This document shows positions 41,844 through 50,148 of a DNA stretch of 50,149 nucleotides, piece after piece. The notes below the pieces were generated by a model. It was given only the letters and a program-made list of their open reading frames with translations. It searched no databases and was not told where the DNA came from. This DNA comes from Methanobacteriota archaeon. Its GTDB lineage: Archaea > Thermoplasmatota > Thermoplasmata > Thermoplasmatales > ARK-15. The translations under genes and the position numbers were made by a program. Positions within the stretch are counted from its first letter, which is position 1, and every line of letters begins with the position of its first letter. Location of the stretch: the NCBI GenBank assembly GCA_009758405.1, contig WSBC01000019.1, positions 1 through 50,149 on the forward strand, given 5' to 3'.

Positions 41844-42725
41844 TTAATATTTAAAATTTTTAATCCAGAACCTGGCAATCTCCTCCCTTGTGGCAATCCA
41901 AACATCATGTTCCTTTGCGTACCTTATGAACCTTTCTACTGCTACAAACCTTCCCGGCCTTCCTGATATTCTCAAGTGGAGGCCAACGTTCATTAGCTTA
42001 GGTGTTTTTATTGATTCATTGTAAAGAACATCAAATGTATCCCTTAGATAAGTATAAAAATCATTAGAATTTGAGAATCTATGCATTGGATATAGATAAT
42101 GGAAATCGTTCGCATCAGGTGTATAGGGTATTATGAGAATTCCGGTTTTTTTGTAATAGTATGGAAGATCATCGTTGTAGGCATCTGAGTCATATATGAA
42201 ATTCTTGAATTCTTGCAATATATCCAGTGTATTCTCGCTAGGCTCCCTCGCATAAAAACCCACAGGTTTTTTACCTGTTATTTTTTCTATTAAATCCACG
42301 GATTTCTTTATCTCCTCCCTCTCCTGCTCATATGTCATCCTATAAAGCTCAGTCCACCTATACCCGTGGTCACAGATCTCATGGCCATCATCTATTATTG
42401 CCCTTGCAGCAGCTGGATTTGATTCCAGAGCCTTGGCTACAGCGAAGAAAGTCACCTTTATACCCTCCCTTTTAAATAAATCTAGGAACCTCCAGATAGC
42501 CACTCTTTGAGCATATTCGTATACACTTTCCATGCCAACATCCCTTGTTTTTATATCAACAGGACCAAATTCGCCTATGGATTCAACAATTCCATCGATA
42601 GGATATGAGTGCTCACCTCCCTCCTCATAGTTCACAACAATTGATAAAGCAAGCCTTTTACCGCCTGGCCAGGTGAAATCTGGAGGATTCCTTCCATAGC
42701 CTATGAAATCCCTTTGATATGCCAT
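41844..42725 (-). CDS. PuuE-like polysaccharide deacetylase family hydrolase
   Basis: The 293-residue protein opens RDFIGYGRNPPDFTWPGGKR and VVNYEEGGEHSYP, signatures of the PuuE/allantoinase branch of the NodB fold. EICDHGYRWTELYRMTYEQE holds the conserved Asp-His-Gly and Trp segment. Members include cofactor-free allantoinases and deacylases of small amides. GAGGTG 6 nt before the ATG and a 9-nt gap from the APC permease gene place it second in an operon, hinting at uptake and hydrolysis of the same N-compound. Confidence 0.82.
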   Translation of the reverse strand: MAYQRDFIGYGRNPPDFTWPGGKRLALSIVVNYEEGGEHSYPIDGIVESIGEFGPVDIKTRDVGMESVYEYAQRVAIWRFLDLFKREGIKVTFFAVAKALESNPAAARAIIDDGHEICDHGYRWTELYRMTYEQEREEIKKSVDLIEKITGKKPVGFYAREPSENTLDILQEFKNFIYDSDAYNDDLPYYYKKTGILIIPYTPDANDFHYLYPMHRFSNSNDFYTYLRDTFDVLYNESIKTPKLMNVGLHLRISGRPGRFVAVERFIRYAKEHDVWIATREEIARFWIKNFKY

Positions 42726-42734
42726 GTTAACACC

Positions 42735-44171
42735 TCAGAAGTCCATTCTAATGGATCCTATCCTGAAAAGCTTCTTTTTATCCCTTCCAATTATCAATAC
42801 CATGATTACCCCAATTAATGCCCATATTATAAATATTATAGGTGCAAACTCAACAGGGAATGATGGTGGCCATACACTTGCATATAAAGCACCCAAAAGG
42901 AATGCGAATGCTGTTATAGGAAGAACAATATGGAAAATTATTGATTTTTTTGTAAAATTCCTTGAATAGAAGGGTAGTGCAAAGTTTATCAGTATTTGCA
43001 TCGTTATTGTGCCAAGAGTTGCAATGGTTGCTGCTATAAGGAAAAGGTTGAGTGTTTGTGATACATCATTTATTGCATTCATTGCAAATGCAGAAATTAT
43101 GATGATAAAAACTGAGGATATGCTCATTATGGACAATGAAATGTATGGTGTCTTGTATTTCCTGGATACCCTTGCCAGGGATTTTGGCAAAACCTCCCTT
43201 CCAAGGGCGAAGAGATTCCTTCCAACTGCATTGAGGAAGGAGGTGCTGCTTGATATTGTTGAATTACCAACAAGAACAAGCATTGTAATAACAGCAACTA
43301 TGCCAAGATACTTATAAACAAGGAGGACACCTGGTATGGAGATGCCGTTGGTAATCGAGGTGGCAAAGGTGTCCATGTTGTACATGCCCCAGCCAATTGT
43401 TGTTGCATATGCCATTATTATGAATACAAAACCTGTGAGAAGAACCTGTATTATCACTGCCCTTCCTATAGTTTTTTCGGGAACCTTTGCCTCTTCTGCA
43501 ATGTTCACGGTGGTGTCATAGCCTGCAAAGGCCAGCATTGAGAAGAAAAGGCCATAAAAGACACCCTGCCAGCCTGTTGGAGAAAGGGATGGAGTAAATG
43601 GAAGGTATGAATTTGATTGACCCGCTTCTACTATTACAACAATGCTGAACAATAAAATAAGCGAAAGTTCAATGAGTGAGGAGATAAGAGTATACCTCAG
43701 GGATATTTTAATGCCCCTTATAGTGATCATCAGTTCAACAAGTAAGAACGCAATAACAATTATAAGCCAAGTGTAAGATGGAAGTTTTATTCCAAAGAAG
43801 TATGGAATGGAAAGCTGTACCATAAGCCCATAAAATATGGGTTCATTCAATAATACTCCAAGACCATAAATAATGTAAATCCATCCCGTTACAAAGCCCA
43901 TTCTGGGTCCAAGGCTCTTTGAAATAAATGTATAATAGCCACCAGCGCTTGCCGTCCTTATTGAATACTGGTAGATAGTATTTACAATAAGGAAAACCAC
44001 CATAAGACCAAGGATGTATGATAGAGTGACAGATCCTCCAGCATATATTGCAGAGGCAGTAAGTACTGAGGTCATTGCGACGAGAGGTGCAATGCCAGAA
44101 ATCCCTTGACCAACGAGGAGCCAGAGACCTACCGTTCTCTCAGCAAGCCTATTTTCTTCAAATTGTTTCAT
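42735..44171 (-). CDS. APC-family amino acid/amine permease
   Basis: The 478-residue protein has about twelve membrane spans. GQGISGIAPLVAM in TM1 and FAGYDTTVNIAEEAKVPEKTIGRA in the TM6-7 loop are the APC superfamily consensus. It probably imports an amino acid, amine or ureide by proton coupling. Followed by the PuuE-like hydrolase. TTAAAATAAATA around 44191-44201 is the promoter. Confidence 0.87.
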   Translation of the reverse strand: MKQFEENRLAERTVGLWLLVGQGISGIAPLVAMTSVLTASAIYAGGSVTLSYILGLMVVFLIVNTIYQYSIRTASAGGYYTFISKSLGPRMGFVTGWIYIIYGLGVLLNEPIFYGLMVQLSIPYFFGIKLPSYTWLIIVIAFLLVELMITIRGIKISLRYTLISSLIELSLILLFSIVVIVEAGQSNSYLPFTPSLSPTGWQGVFYGLFFSMLAFAGYDTTVNIAEEAKVPEKTIGRAVIIQVLLTGFVFIIMAYATTIGWGMYNMDTFATSITNGISIPGVLLVYKYLGIVAVITMLVLVGNSTISSSTSFLNAVGRNLFALGREVLPKSLARVSRKYKTPYISLSIMSISSVFIIIISAFAMNAINDVSQTLNLFLIAATIATLGTITMQILINFALPFYSRNFTKKSIIFHIVLPITAFAFLLGALYASVWPPSFPVEFAPIIFIIWALIGVIMVLIIGRDKKKLFRIGSIRMDF

Positions 44172-44218
44172 ATTACAGAAAAATATTATTATTTATTTTA
44201 ATATTTTCAAAATAAAAT

Positions 44219-44980
44219 TTACAGAATGTCAAGATGTATCTCAATTCCAAACATTGCAAGAATACCCAGGATTATCATAAATATGCCTAGGGAAAGTAGA
44301 AGGTATAGGCCAATGTAGCCTAGAGTTCTTGCCCTTTTTTGAAGATGATTCTCATCCTTTACGCCTAGTTCTGCTCCCTTTCTTACAACAAATCCTATAA
44401 AACTAAGGCTTACCATCGTTCCAAGACCAAAGAGCATACCAGGAAGGAAACCTAGATATACTGGAAATGTTAATGCAGTGGTATAGACAATAACGAGAAG
44501 GAAACCGGTGCCAAAGGCTGCTACAAGCCCATGTATCCATATTGCCTTGTATGGCGGAGCCATCTTTACCTCTGAGAATCCTAGGTCACCATGTTCATGC
44601 TTGCATCCAATCCTTGTGATAAACCTGTGCATAAGACTTTTTGAATAATATTCATCATCTGCCCTTTTGCACATAACAGAGCTAATCCTAGGCAGGAAAA
44701 CAAATATTGCCACACCCACCATGGTAAGACCTGCAAATATGAACACATAGGGATTATATTTCTCAGAAAGGAATATGTTCCCTACAATGGAAACAATAGT
44801 AGTAAGTATTGACCAGACGAGTGTAAGAGCACCCGTGAAAATTATTGTAGATAGAACTGCCTTTTTCGGATTTTCCTGTCCAAGTGCATATGGTATGGTA
44901 ATTGGCCACGTATGCTCATCCGGCACTAGGCCATGAACAAGACCAAGGCCAAGCATTATGAATATAGTGAGTATCTCCAT
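44219..44980 (-). CDS. Polytopic membrane protein, possible metal-ion transporter
   Basis: The 253-residue protein has about six spans. TM1 reads LGLVHGLVPDEHTWPITIPYALG, with His and Asp/Glu-His in a pattern reminiscent of NicO/RcnA/UreH transporters (H-x4-D-H), and a loop HEHGDLGF with metal-binding character. The identity is not certain. AGTGATGG just before the ATG is the ribosome site. It is divergent from an APC permease and lies upstream of another, in a nitrogen-scavenging region. Confidence 0.55.
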   Translation of the reverse strand: MEILTIFIMLGLGLVHGLVPDEHTWPITIPYALGQENPKKAVLSTIIFTGALTLVWSILTTIVSIVGNIFLSEKYNPYVFIFAGLTMVGVAIFVFLPRISSVMCKRADDEYYSKSLMHRFITRIGCKHEHGDLGFSEVKMAPPYKAIWIHGLVAAFGTGFLLVIVYTTALTFPVYLGFLPGMLFGLGTMVSLSFIGFVVRKGAELGVKDENHLQKRARTLGYIGLYLLLSLGIFMIILGILAMFGIEIHLDIL

Positions 44981-45091
44981 AGTCCATCACTTAGAAATTC
45001 TCTAAATTTATTAGTAAAATCCTAATTAATTTTTTCTATTTAAATTTTTTTTCGATCTAATGGACATTTTATATAAATTAAAATCAAAACT

Positions 45092-45102
45092 ATTTTATAA
45101 AT
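45092..45102 (+). promoter_or_regulatory. TATA box of the second APC permease gene
   Basis: TTTTATAAATA is centred 26 nt before ATG 45123, with no Shine-Dalgarno. The 142-nt divergent gap 44981-45122 holds this and the minus-strand promoter, nothing else recognised. Confidence 0.55.
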
Positions 45103-45122
45103 AATTTCTATCAAAATCTTTT

Positions 45123-46445
45123 ATGGAAAATGAAAACCTCGAAAAATTTGGCTACAAACAGGAACTAAAGAGAGAAATAACATGGAAGGATGTCTTCGTA
45201 TATAGCCTTGTTTTTATGGTGCCTATTGCACCCTGGGGAATATATGGTATAGTTTCCAACATAAGCGGTGGAATGCCGGCACTTGCATATCTGATAGGGA
45301 TGCTAGGCATGCTTCCAACTGCCTATGCATACTTTATAATGGTGAGGGAGTTTCCCCTTGCAGGGTCCGTATACAATTATGCACAGAGGGCCGTGCACCC
45401 ATACTATGGATTTATATCTGGAATGTTGATACTTCTTGATTACATTCTGGTTCCAGGCCTGGTTTATCTTGTCGCTGGTCTTGCAATGAATACATTGGTG
45501 CCACAGGTACCATACTGGCTATGGGTGATAATATTCCTTGTTCCAATGACGTTCGTAAGTATATTGGGTATAAAACCTACTGCAAGGGTGAACATAATAC
45601 TACTAATAATAGAGCTAGTGGCCCTTGCAATGTTCATCATAATGACCCTGATGTACATTTTCTCAAATAATATTCCATTCACCTTAACACCATTCTACAA
45701 TAAGGACAACTTTACACTAACAACAATACTTAATGCAACATCAATTGCAGTATTAAGCTATCTAGGATTTGATGCTGCAACAACACTTGCTGAGGAGAAT
45801 AGAGGTAAAGCCACATTTGTTGGAAGGGCTGTGGTACTCTCAGTTTTCCTTATAGGTCTTATATTCATTAGCCAGACATATCTTGCATATGTGGCATACC
45901 CTGTTAACTTTTCAAACCCAGATACAGGATTCTATGAGGTTGCTTCAGCTGTGGGAGGTTTCATACTCTTAACAACTGTGACACTTTCTACCGCAATAGC
46001 TTGGGGTATTGGCGATGGTCTTGCAGCAACAACTGCCATAGCTAGGGTAATCTATGCAATGGGAAGGGATGGATTTCTTCCAAGGGTGATTTCAAGGGTG
46101 CATCCAAAATTCGGAACTCCATGGATAGCTACCTTGCTTGGTGCCAGCCTTAGCACGCTTGTTGCAATTTTGATCCCCCTTGATACACTCTCAAGCCTTG
46201 TAAACTTCGGTGCTCTAAGCGCATTCATATTGATGCATATTGCTGTATTCTACTATTTCGGATACAAAAAGAAGAAATTACTTTTGACACTGCCATCAAT
46301 AGCTGGAATACTTGTCCTTGGACTTGTATGGACAGGTCTTTCAAATGATGCAAAGATACTTGGATTCTCATGGCTTGCGTTCTGGATAGTTTATTCTGCA
46401 ATATTAACAAAGGGCTTTAAGGTAATTCCAAAAGTTCCAGAATGA
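45123..46445 (+). CDS. APC-family amino acid/amide permease
   Basis: The 440-residue protein has twelve predicted spans. PIAPWGIYGIV is in TM1, PLAGSVYNYAQRAVHPYYGF is the TM2-3 consensus, and YLGFDAATTLAEENRGK is in the TM6-7 loop. It is not a close copy of the permease at 42735-44171. It is followed after 39 nt by an acetamidase/formamidase gene, suggesting import of an amide or amino acid whose product the enzyme cleaves; this link is inferred. Confidence 0.87.
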   Translation: MENENLEKFGYKQELKREITWKDVFVYSLVFMVPIAPWGIYGIVSNISGGMPALAYLIGMLGMLPTAYAYFIMVREFPLAGSVYNYAQRAVHPYYGFISGMLILLDYILVPGLVYLVAGLAMNTLVPQVPYWLWVIIFLVPMTFVSILGIKPTARVNIILLIIELVALAMFIIMTLMYIFSNNIPFTLTPFYNKDNFTLTTILNATSIAVLSYLGFDAATTLAEENRGKATFVGRAVVLSVFLIGLIFISQTYLAYVAYPVNFSNPDTGFYEVASAVGGFILLTTVTLSTAIAWGIGDGLAATTAIARVIYAMGRDGFLPRVISRVHPKFGTPWIATLLGASLSTLVAILIPLDTLSSLVNFGALSAFILMHIAVFYYFGYKKKKLLLTLPSIAGILVLGLVWTGLSNDAKILGFSWLAFWIVYSAILTKGFKVIPKVPE

Positions 46446-46484
46446 AAAGGGAATTTTTAAATAAACATTTTATTTTTTTATTTT

Positions 46485-47456
46485 ATGAGAATTTTTAGTT
46501 TTACAGATGGAGCACATAGTTACTGGAGCAGGAATTTGAGACCCATTGCAAAAATAGAGCCTGAAGAGATTATTACTGTTAAAACCAGGGATTCTTCAGA
46601 TGGACAGATAAATAAAGATTCAAATGTAAAAACACTTGAAAAGATGGATTTTACCAGGGTGAATCCCTCCACAGGCCCATTCTATATAGAGAATGCAGAA
46701 CCTGGGGATACTATAGCAGTTAACATAATGGAAATAAAGAATTCTGGGTGGGGATGGACAGGTATAATTCCAGGTTTTGGTCTTTTTGCTGGAGATTCAT
46801 CACTGCAGCTTGAGTTATCAGGACCTGCACTGAAGATCTGGATATCAGATGAAAAATATTCAAGGGCCAGGTTCGGTGATGTTGAGATAGAGATAAAAAA
46901 TGATCCCTTTATAGGAACAATTGGAGTCTCACCTGGAGTGGGTGGAAGGTTTTCAATAGTTCCACCAAGGGAGAACGGTGGAAACATGGATAATAAAATT
47001 ATAGGTGAAGGATCCAAGCTGTATCTTCCAGTTTTTGTCAAAGGTGCATTGCTTTCACTAGGTGATGTACATTTATCACAGGGCGATGGTGAGGTATGCG
47101 GTACTGCAATAGAGGCCCCGGCGGAGGTTAAACTCAGTGTTTCATTGATTAAAAGATCAATAAAAATGCCATATGTGGAATTCAGGGGAAGACAAAGCAT
47201 TTACAATGAATATGTATCATTCTCAGGATTTTCAAATAATTTAATAGAGGCAACAAAGATTGCAGTGCTGAGGATGATAAATGCATTCTCTGATTTCATG
47301 GAGCCATCTGAGGCCTATATGCTTGCAAGCGTTGCAATGGATCTTAGGATAAGCGAACTAGTTGACATGCCTAATTACCACGTATCTGGTGTTCTTCCCC
47401 TTGACATAATAAAAAATGAAGAAGTAAGGGAAAAAATAAAAAAAGCAATAAAATAA
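46485..47456 (+). CDS. Acetamidase/formamidase
   Basis: The 323-residue FmdA/AmdA protein has VNPSTGPFYIENAEPGD, GWGWTGIIPGFG, GTIGVSPGVGG and GDVHLSQGDGEVCGTAIE, the family blocks that hold the metal ligands. It hydrolyses formamide or acetamide to ammonia and the acid. TTTTTAAATAA centred 26 nt upstream makes it leaderless, so it has its own promoter despite the short gap. It ends 1 nt from the opposing membrane gene. Confidence 0.9.
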   Translation: MRIFSFTDGAHSYWSRNLRPIAKIEPEEIITVKTRDSSDGQINKDSNVKTLEKMDFTRVNPSTGPFYIENAEPGDTIAVNIMEIKNSGWGWTGIIPGFGLFAGDSSLQLELSGPALKIWISDEKYSRARFGDVEIEIKNDPFIGTIGVSPGVGGRFSIVPPRENGGNMDNKIIGEGSKLYLPVFVKGALLSLGDVHLSQGDGEVCGTAIEAPAEVKLSVSLIKRSIKMPYVEFRGRQSIYNEYVSFSGFSNNLIEATKIAVLRMINAFSDFMEPSEAYMLASVAMDLRISELVDMPNYHVSGVLPLDIIKNEEVREKIKKAIK

Positions 47457-47457
47457 T

Positions 47458-47838
47458 TTAATTTTCTGACCTTATTTCAAAGAACCTGCCAGAGATCCTT
47501 AGTACAAGAGGTATAATTAGAAGGAGCATTATTAGTGAATAATCCACTCCAAATGTGAAACTTTCCATATTAACGAATGTAATTGCATTAAGCACGAGGT
47601 AGAGAAGATAGGCAAGATAGGATGCAAAAAGAAGACCAAGGAATAAGTAACCCATTTTCTTTGTTTTTGAATTTTCGAGGAGGAATGTGAAGGCAGTGAT
47701 GAATGCAGCAATCAGGATGAAATAAATAATATTGTATTTTAGAGTAATGAATGGTATGTATTTTTCAATAGTGTATACTATAAGCGATGCAAGTATTCCA
47801 TAGATTATGAATGCAAATATGGCCCTCATTATTTTCAT
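47458..47838 (-). CDS. Small membrane protein coupled to a secreted protein
   Basis: The 126-residue protein has four predicted membrane spans and no recognised motif. It starts in an ATGA overlap with the upstream gene and has GGTGAT-ACA-ATG. It probably forms a membrane partner for the sequon-rich protein; this is inference from coupling. Confidence 0.65.
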   Translation of the reverse strand: MKIMRAIFAFIIYGILASLIVYTIEKYIPFITLKYNIIYFILIAAFITAFTFLLENSKTKKMGYLFLGLLFASYLAYLLYLVLNAITFVNMESFTFGVDYSLIMLLLIIPLVLRISGRFFEIRSEN

Positions 47839-48611
47839 TGTATCACCCCCAGGGCAATAGTATTATTTTTTATGATAACATAATTGTATAGCTTTATGTA
47901 CTGTGCATTTTGCTGCAAATAATTCTCGTATGAAATAGGGAAATTGAATATTATCTCTGTTGAATAGTTTGTTCCCAGAGGTAAAACTGTCCTTGCCTCT
48001 TTTAAAACAGTTCCGTTAAGCACCATTTTTGATAGAAGTGTCACATTTCCACTCAAGAATGTTGCTGATCCGAACTGGAATGGAACGTGAACTGAAAAAT
48101 TCGTGCTATTCTGTGTAACATATATCTGGCCTACACTGTACCTTGCCAGGGCATCCCAGCCTATTGTGACATTACCCCTGAGAAGGAATTTAACGAAACC
48201 GTATGCATAATTACCTGTTAGGTTTAATTTCAATGTTAGATTTGCAGGATAGAATATTAGATAATTCAACTCAGGAACATTCAATATCTTATTAACGTCA
48301 ATCTTGAATGAGATGTTTAGTGTCTTATTTCCCACTGCATTACCAAGATATAATTTATCGCTCGATAGGCCGTAGGTACCATTAAGTATTTGATATGAGA
48401 GTACGAGATCGCTCACAGGGTAAGGCCCCTTGTTTTCTATATTTATGTATGATCCTGCAGTAAGGTTCCCCTCACTGTAATAATGGTAGCTTCCCCCTTC
48501 CCTTATTTTTATCTGATGTGAAGGAAATGGATATATCATTGATGCAATAAACAAAAAAATGACAATATATGCAATTGCAGTGCCGATTCCAAAAATTCTT
48601 TTTATTTTCAT
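47835..48611 (-). CDS. Secreted/surface beta-rich protein with many N-glycosylation sequons
   Basis: The product has 258 residues from ATG 48611 (the upstream TTG is unlikely). An N-terminal membrane anchor (GIGTAIAYIVIFLFIASMIYP) is followed by an extracellular part rich in beta strands and Tyr. I count 13 Asn-x-Ser/Thr sequons (for example NLT, NGT, NKT, NIS, NVT, NST, NFS, NYS, NNT) in about 230 residues. Surface proteins of thermoacidophilic archaea are heavily glycosylated, so an outer-face location is expected. Function unknown. Confidence 0.7.
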   Translation of the reverse strand: MKIKRIFGIGTAIAYIVIFLFIASMIYPFPSHQIKIREGGSYHYYSEGNLTAGSYINIENKGPYPVSDLVLSYQILNGTYGLSSDKLYLGNAVGNKTLNISFKIDVNKILNVPELNYLIFYPANLTLKLNLTGNYAYGFVKFLLRGNVTIGWDALARYSVGQIYVTQNSTNFSVHVPFQFGSATFLSGNVTLLSKMVLNGTVLKEARTVLPLGTNYSTEIIFNFPISYENYLQQNAQYIKLYNYVIIKNNTIALGVIQ

Positions 48612-48680
48612 GGTTAACAATAATTAAACATGTCTAATAAATCTTTTTAATTTTATCAAAAAAATTGAATCAAAAAATTT

Positions 48681-48690
48681 TTTAAATAAA
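48681..48690 (+). promoter_or_regulatory. TATA box of the thioesterase gene
   Basis: TTTAAATAAA is centred 23-24 nt before ATG 48709, suggesting a leaderless transcript covering the thioesterase and exonuclease genes. Confidence 0.5.
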
Positions 48691-48708
48691 TTTAAGATCC
48701 TTTTATAC

Positions 48709-49098
48709 ATGGAAATAAAGGAAGGAATGGAGTTTGAGAAGGAATTTTTAACCACAAAGGAGCATTCTGCAAAAAATGTTGGTTCGGGTGATGTTGAGGT
48801 ACTTTCAACACCCTCACTCATATCATTCATCGAGAATACGGCAAGGGAGCCTCTGGATTCAAGCTTTGGAAATGATATGGTAACTGTTGGCACATTAATA
48901 AACATAAGGCATCTCAGGGCAAGCAAGATAGGTGATAGTGTAATTGTGAAGGTAAAACTCCTCAGCATGGATGGGAATAGGTTCACATTCTGGGCTGAGG
49001 CGTTTTGCAACGGGAAAAAGATAGCATCAGGGATCCATGAGAGAACACTCGTGAAAAGATCTGAGTTTTTAAATTCCCTGAAAAATGTTAAGGAATAA
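48709..49098 (+). CDS. Hot-dog thioesterase, FlK-like
   Basis: The 129-residue hot-dog protein fits the FlK group. TPSLISFIENTAR places Thr/Ser and the catalytic Glu in the central helix, VGTLINIRHLRAS supplies the His, and GIHERTLVKRSEF is the closing family block. Members cleave acyl-CoA thioesters; fluoroacetyl-CoA is specific to one bacterium and not implied here. The last 14 nt overlap the exonuclease gene. Confidence 0.82.
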   Translation: MEIKEGMEFEKEFLTTKEHSAKNVGSGDVEVLSTPSLISFIENTAREPLDSSFGNDMVTVGTLINIRHLRASKIGDSVIVKVKLLSMDGNRFTFWAEAFCNGKKIASGIHERTLVKRSEFLNSLKNVKE

Positions 49099-49840
49099 TC
49101 TTACCATCTTTCCAGGAATATCATACAAAAGACAGAGGTATTTAAGGGGAAGGGGAATAATAACATGGGAGGATCTTTTAAGGAATGGTAAGGAACATTT
49201 TCCAGGATATCTATGGGAAGAGATAGAAAATGAAATATATCTGGCAATAAGGAATTATGATGAAGGAAACATTGAATATTTTAGAGATGCAATTGATAGG
49301 AAGGATTATTACATACTCTACCATGATTTTAAAGAAAGGTCAATCTTCCTTGATATAGAGACCACGGGAATGTCAACTGAAAATGATATTACAATAATAG
49401 GTATTTCGGACAGTAAGAAGAATTACAGGGTTTTTGTTAATGGAATTAATTTGTATGAAAGGAATATTATTCCAATAATTTCGAAATATTCCATTCTTGT
49501 CACATTTTATGGAACAAGGTTCGATGTTCCATTCATTTATAAAAAATTCAGGGATCTTGGTGAAATTCTGCTCAAAATGGTACACATTGATCTGTGCTTC
49601 CTAGGGCACAGGGTAGGTTTTAAGGGTGGACTTAAATCAATTGAGAAACAGGTAGGGCTGGAAAGGGAGGATGAAATTGAGGGCCTTACAGGGTTTGATG
49701 CAGTGAGGCTGTGGAAGGAATATAAATTAGGTAGAATTGATTCCCTTATAAGATTGATAAGGTACAACAGGAGGGATGTGCTCAACCTTGTAGATCTTAT
49801 TGAGATTGAAATAAAATTAATGTCAGAATTTTATTCCTGA
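49085..49840 (+). CDS. DEDD-type exonuclease/RNase H-like protein (YprB-like)
   Basis: The 251-residue protein has an N-terminal helix-hairpin-helix-like stretch FPGISYKRQRYLRGRGI. The RNase_H_2 exonuclease blocks follow: FLDIETTG (Asp, Glu), FYGTRFDVPF (Asp), HIDLCF and YNRRDVLNL (Asp). This is the DEDDy/DnaQ-like set seen in YprB proteins and near helicases. It probably trims 3' ends in DNA or RNA repair. It overlaps the thioesterase by 14 nt and its stop overlaps an opposing ORF by 10 nt. Confidence 0.85.
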   Translation: MLRNNLTIFPGISYKRQRYLRGRGIITWEDLLRNGKEHFPGYLWEEIENEIYLAIRNYDEGNIEYFRDAIDRKDYYILYHDFKERSIFLDIETTGMSTENDITIIGISDSKKNYRVFVNGINLYERNIIPIISKYSILVTFYGTRFDVPFIYKKFRDLGEILLKMVHIDLCFLGHRVGFKGGLKSIEKQVGLEREDEIEGLTGFDAVRLWKEYKLGRIDSLIRLIRYNRRDVLNLVDLIEIEIKLMSEFYS

Positions 49841-50148
49841 AAATCATCCAGGCTGGATTTTGTCTGTGACATTCCAAGGAAAGAGGGGTCAAGGACATCA
49901 AAGCCTTGAGATCTAAATGCATCATCAAATCTATGATCCGGGGTGATTAGTATAACAGGGATAAATGAACTAAAGGGCATTTGCTGCCCTGTCTTTTTCC
50001 TCCATTCCCTGTTATTATATATTTCTAAACATTCCCTGTATATCTGGAGCTGCCTAAGTGTCTCGCCAAAGCTCTTGATGTGACTCTTTATCTCTACTGC
50101 TACCCTAAAAATTATTTCTCTCTTTATGTTGTGAAGGGGAAAGGTAAC
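49831..50148 (-). CDS. Partial nuclease-like protein, PD-(D/E)xK-type candidate (start beyond right edge)
   Basis: The minus-strand frame is open from the right edge to TAA at 49831-49833, giving 105 C-terminal residues. VAVEIKSHIKSFGETLRQLQIYR has E-x-K in a beta strand followed by a helix, the pattern of PD-(D/E)xK nucleases of the endonuclease/Holliday-resolvase superfamily, and the later FIPVILITPDH supports an alpha/beta core. It could be a DNA-repair or restriction-like nuclease. Only the tail is visible, so confidence is limited. It overlaps the DEDD exonuclease by 10 nt. Confidence 0.6.
   Translation of the reverse strand, partial: VTFPLHNIKREIIFRVAVEIKSHIKSFGETLRQLQIYRECLEIYNNREWRKKTGQQMPFSSFIPVILITPDHRFDDAFRSQGFDVLDPSFLGMSQTKSSLDDFQE

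Noticed and set aside
46682-47200. Minus-strand ORF of 172 residues over the formamidase gene
   Set aside because: Shadow of the family blocks on the plus strand.
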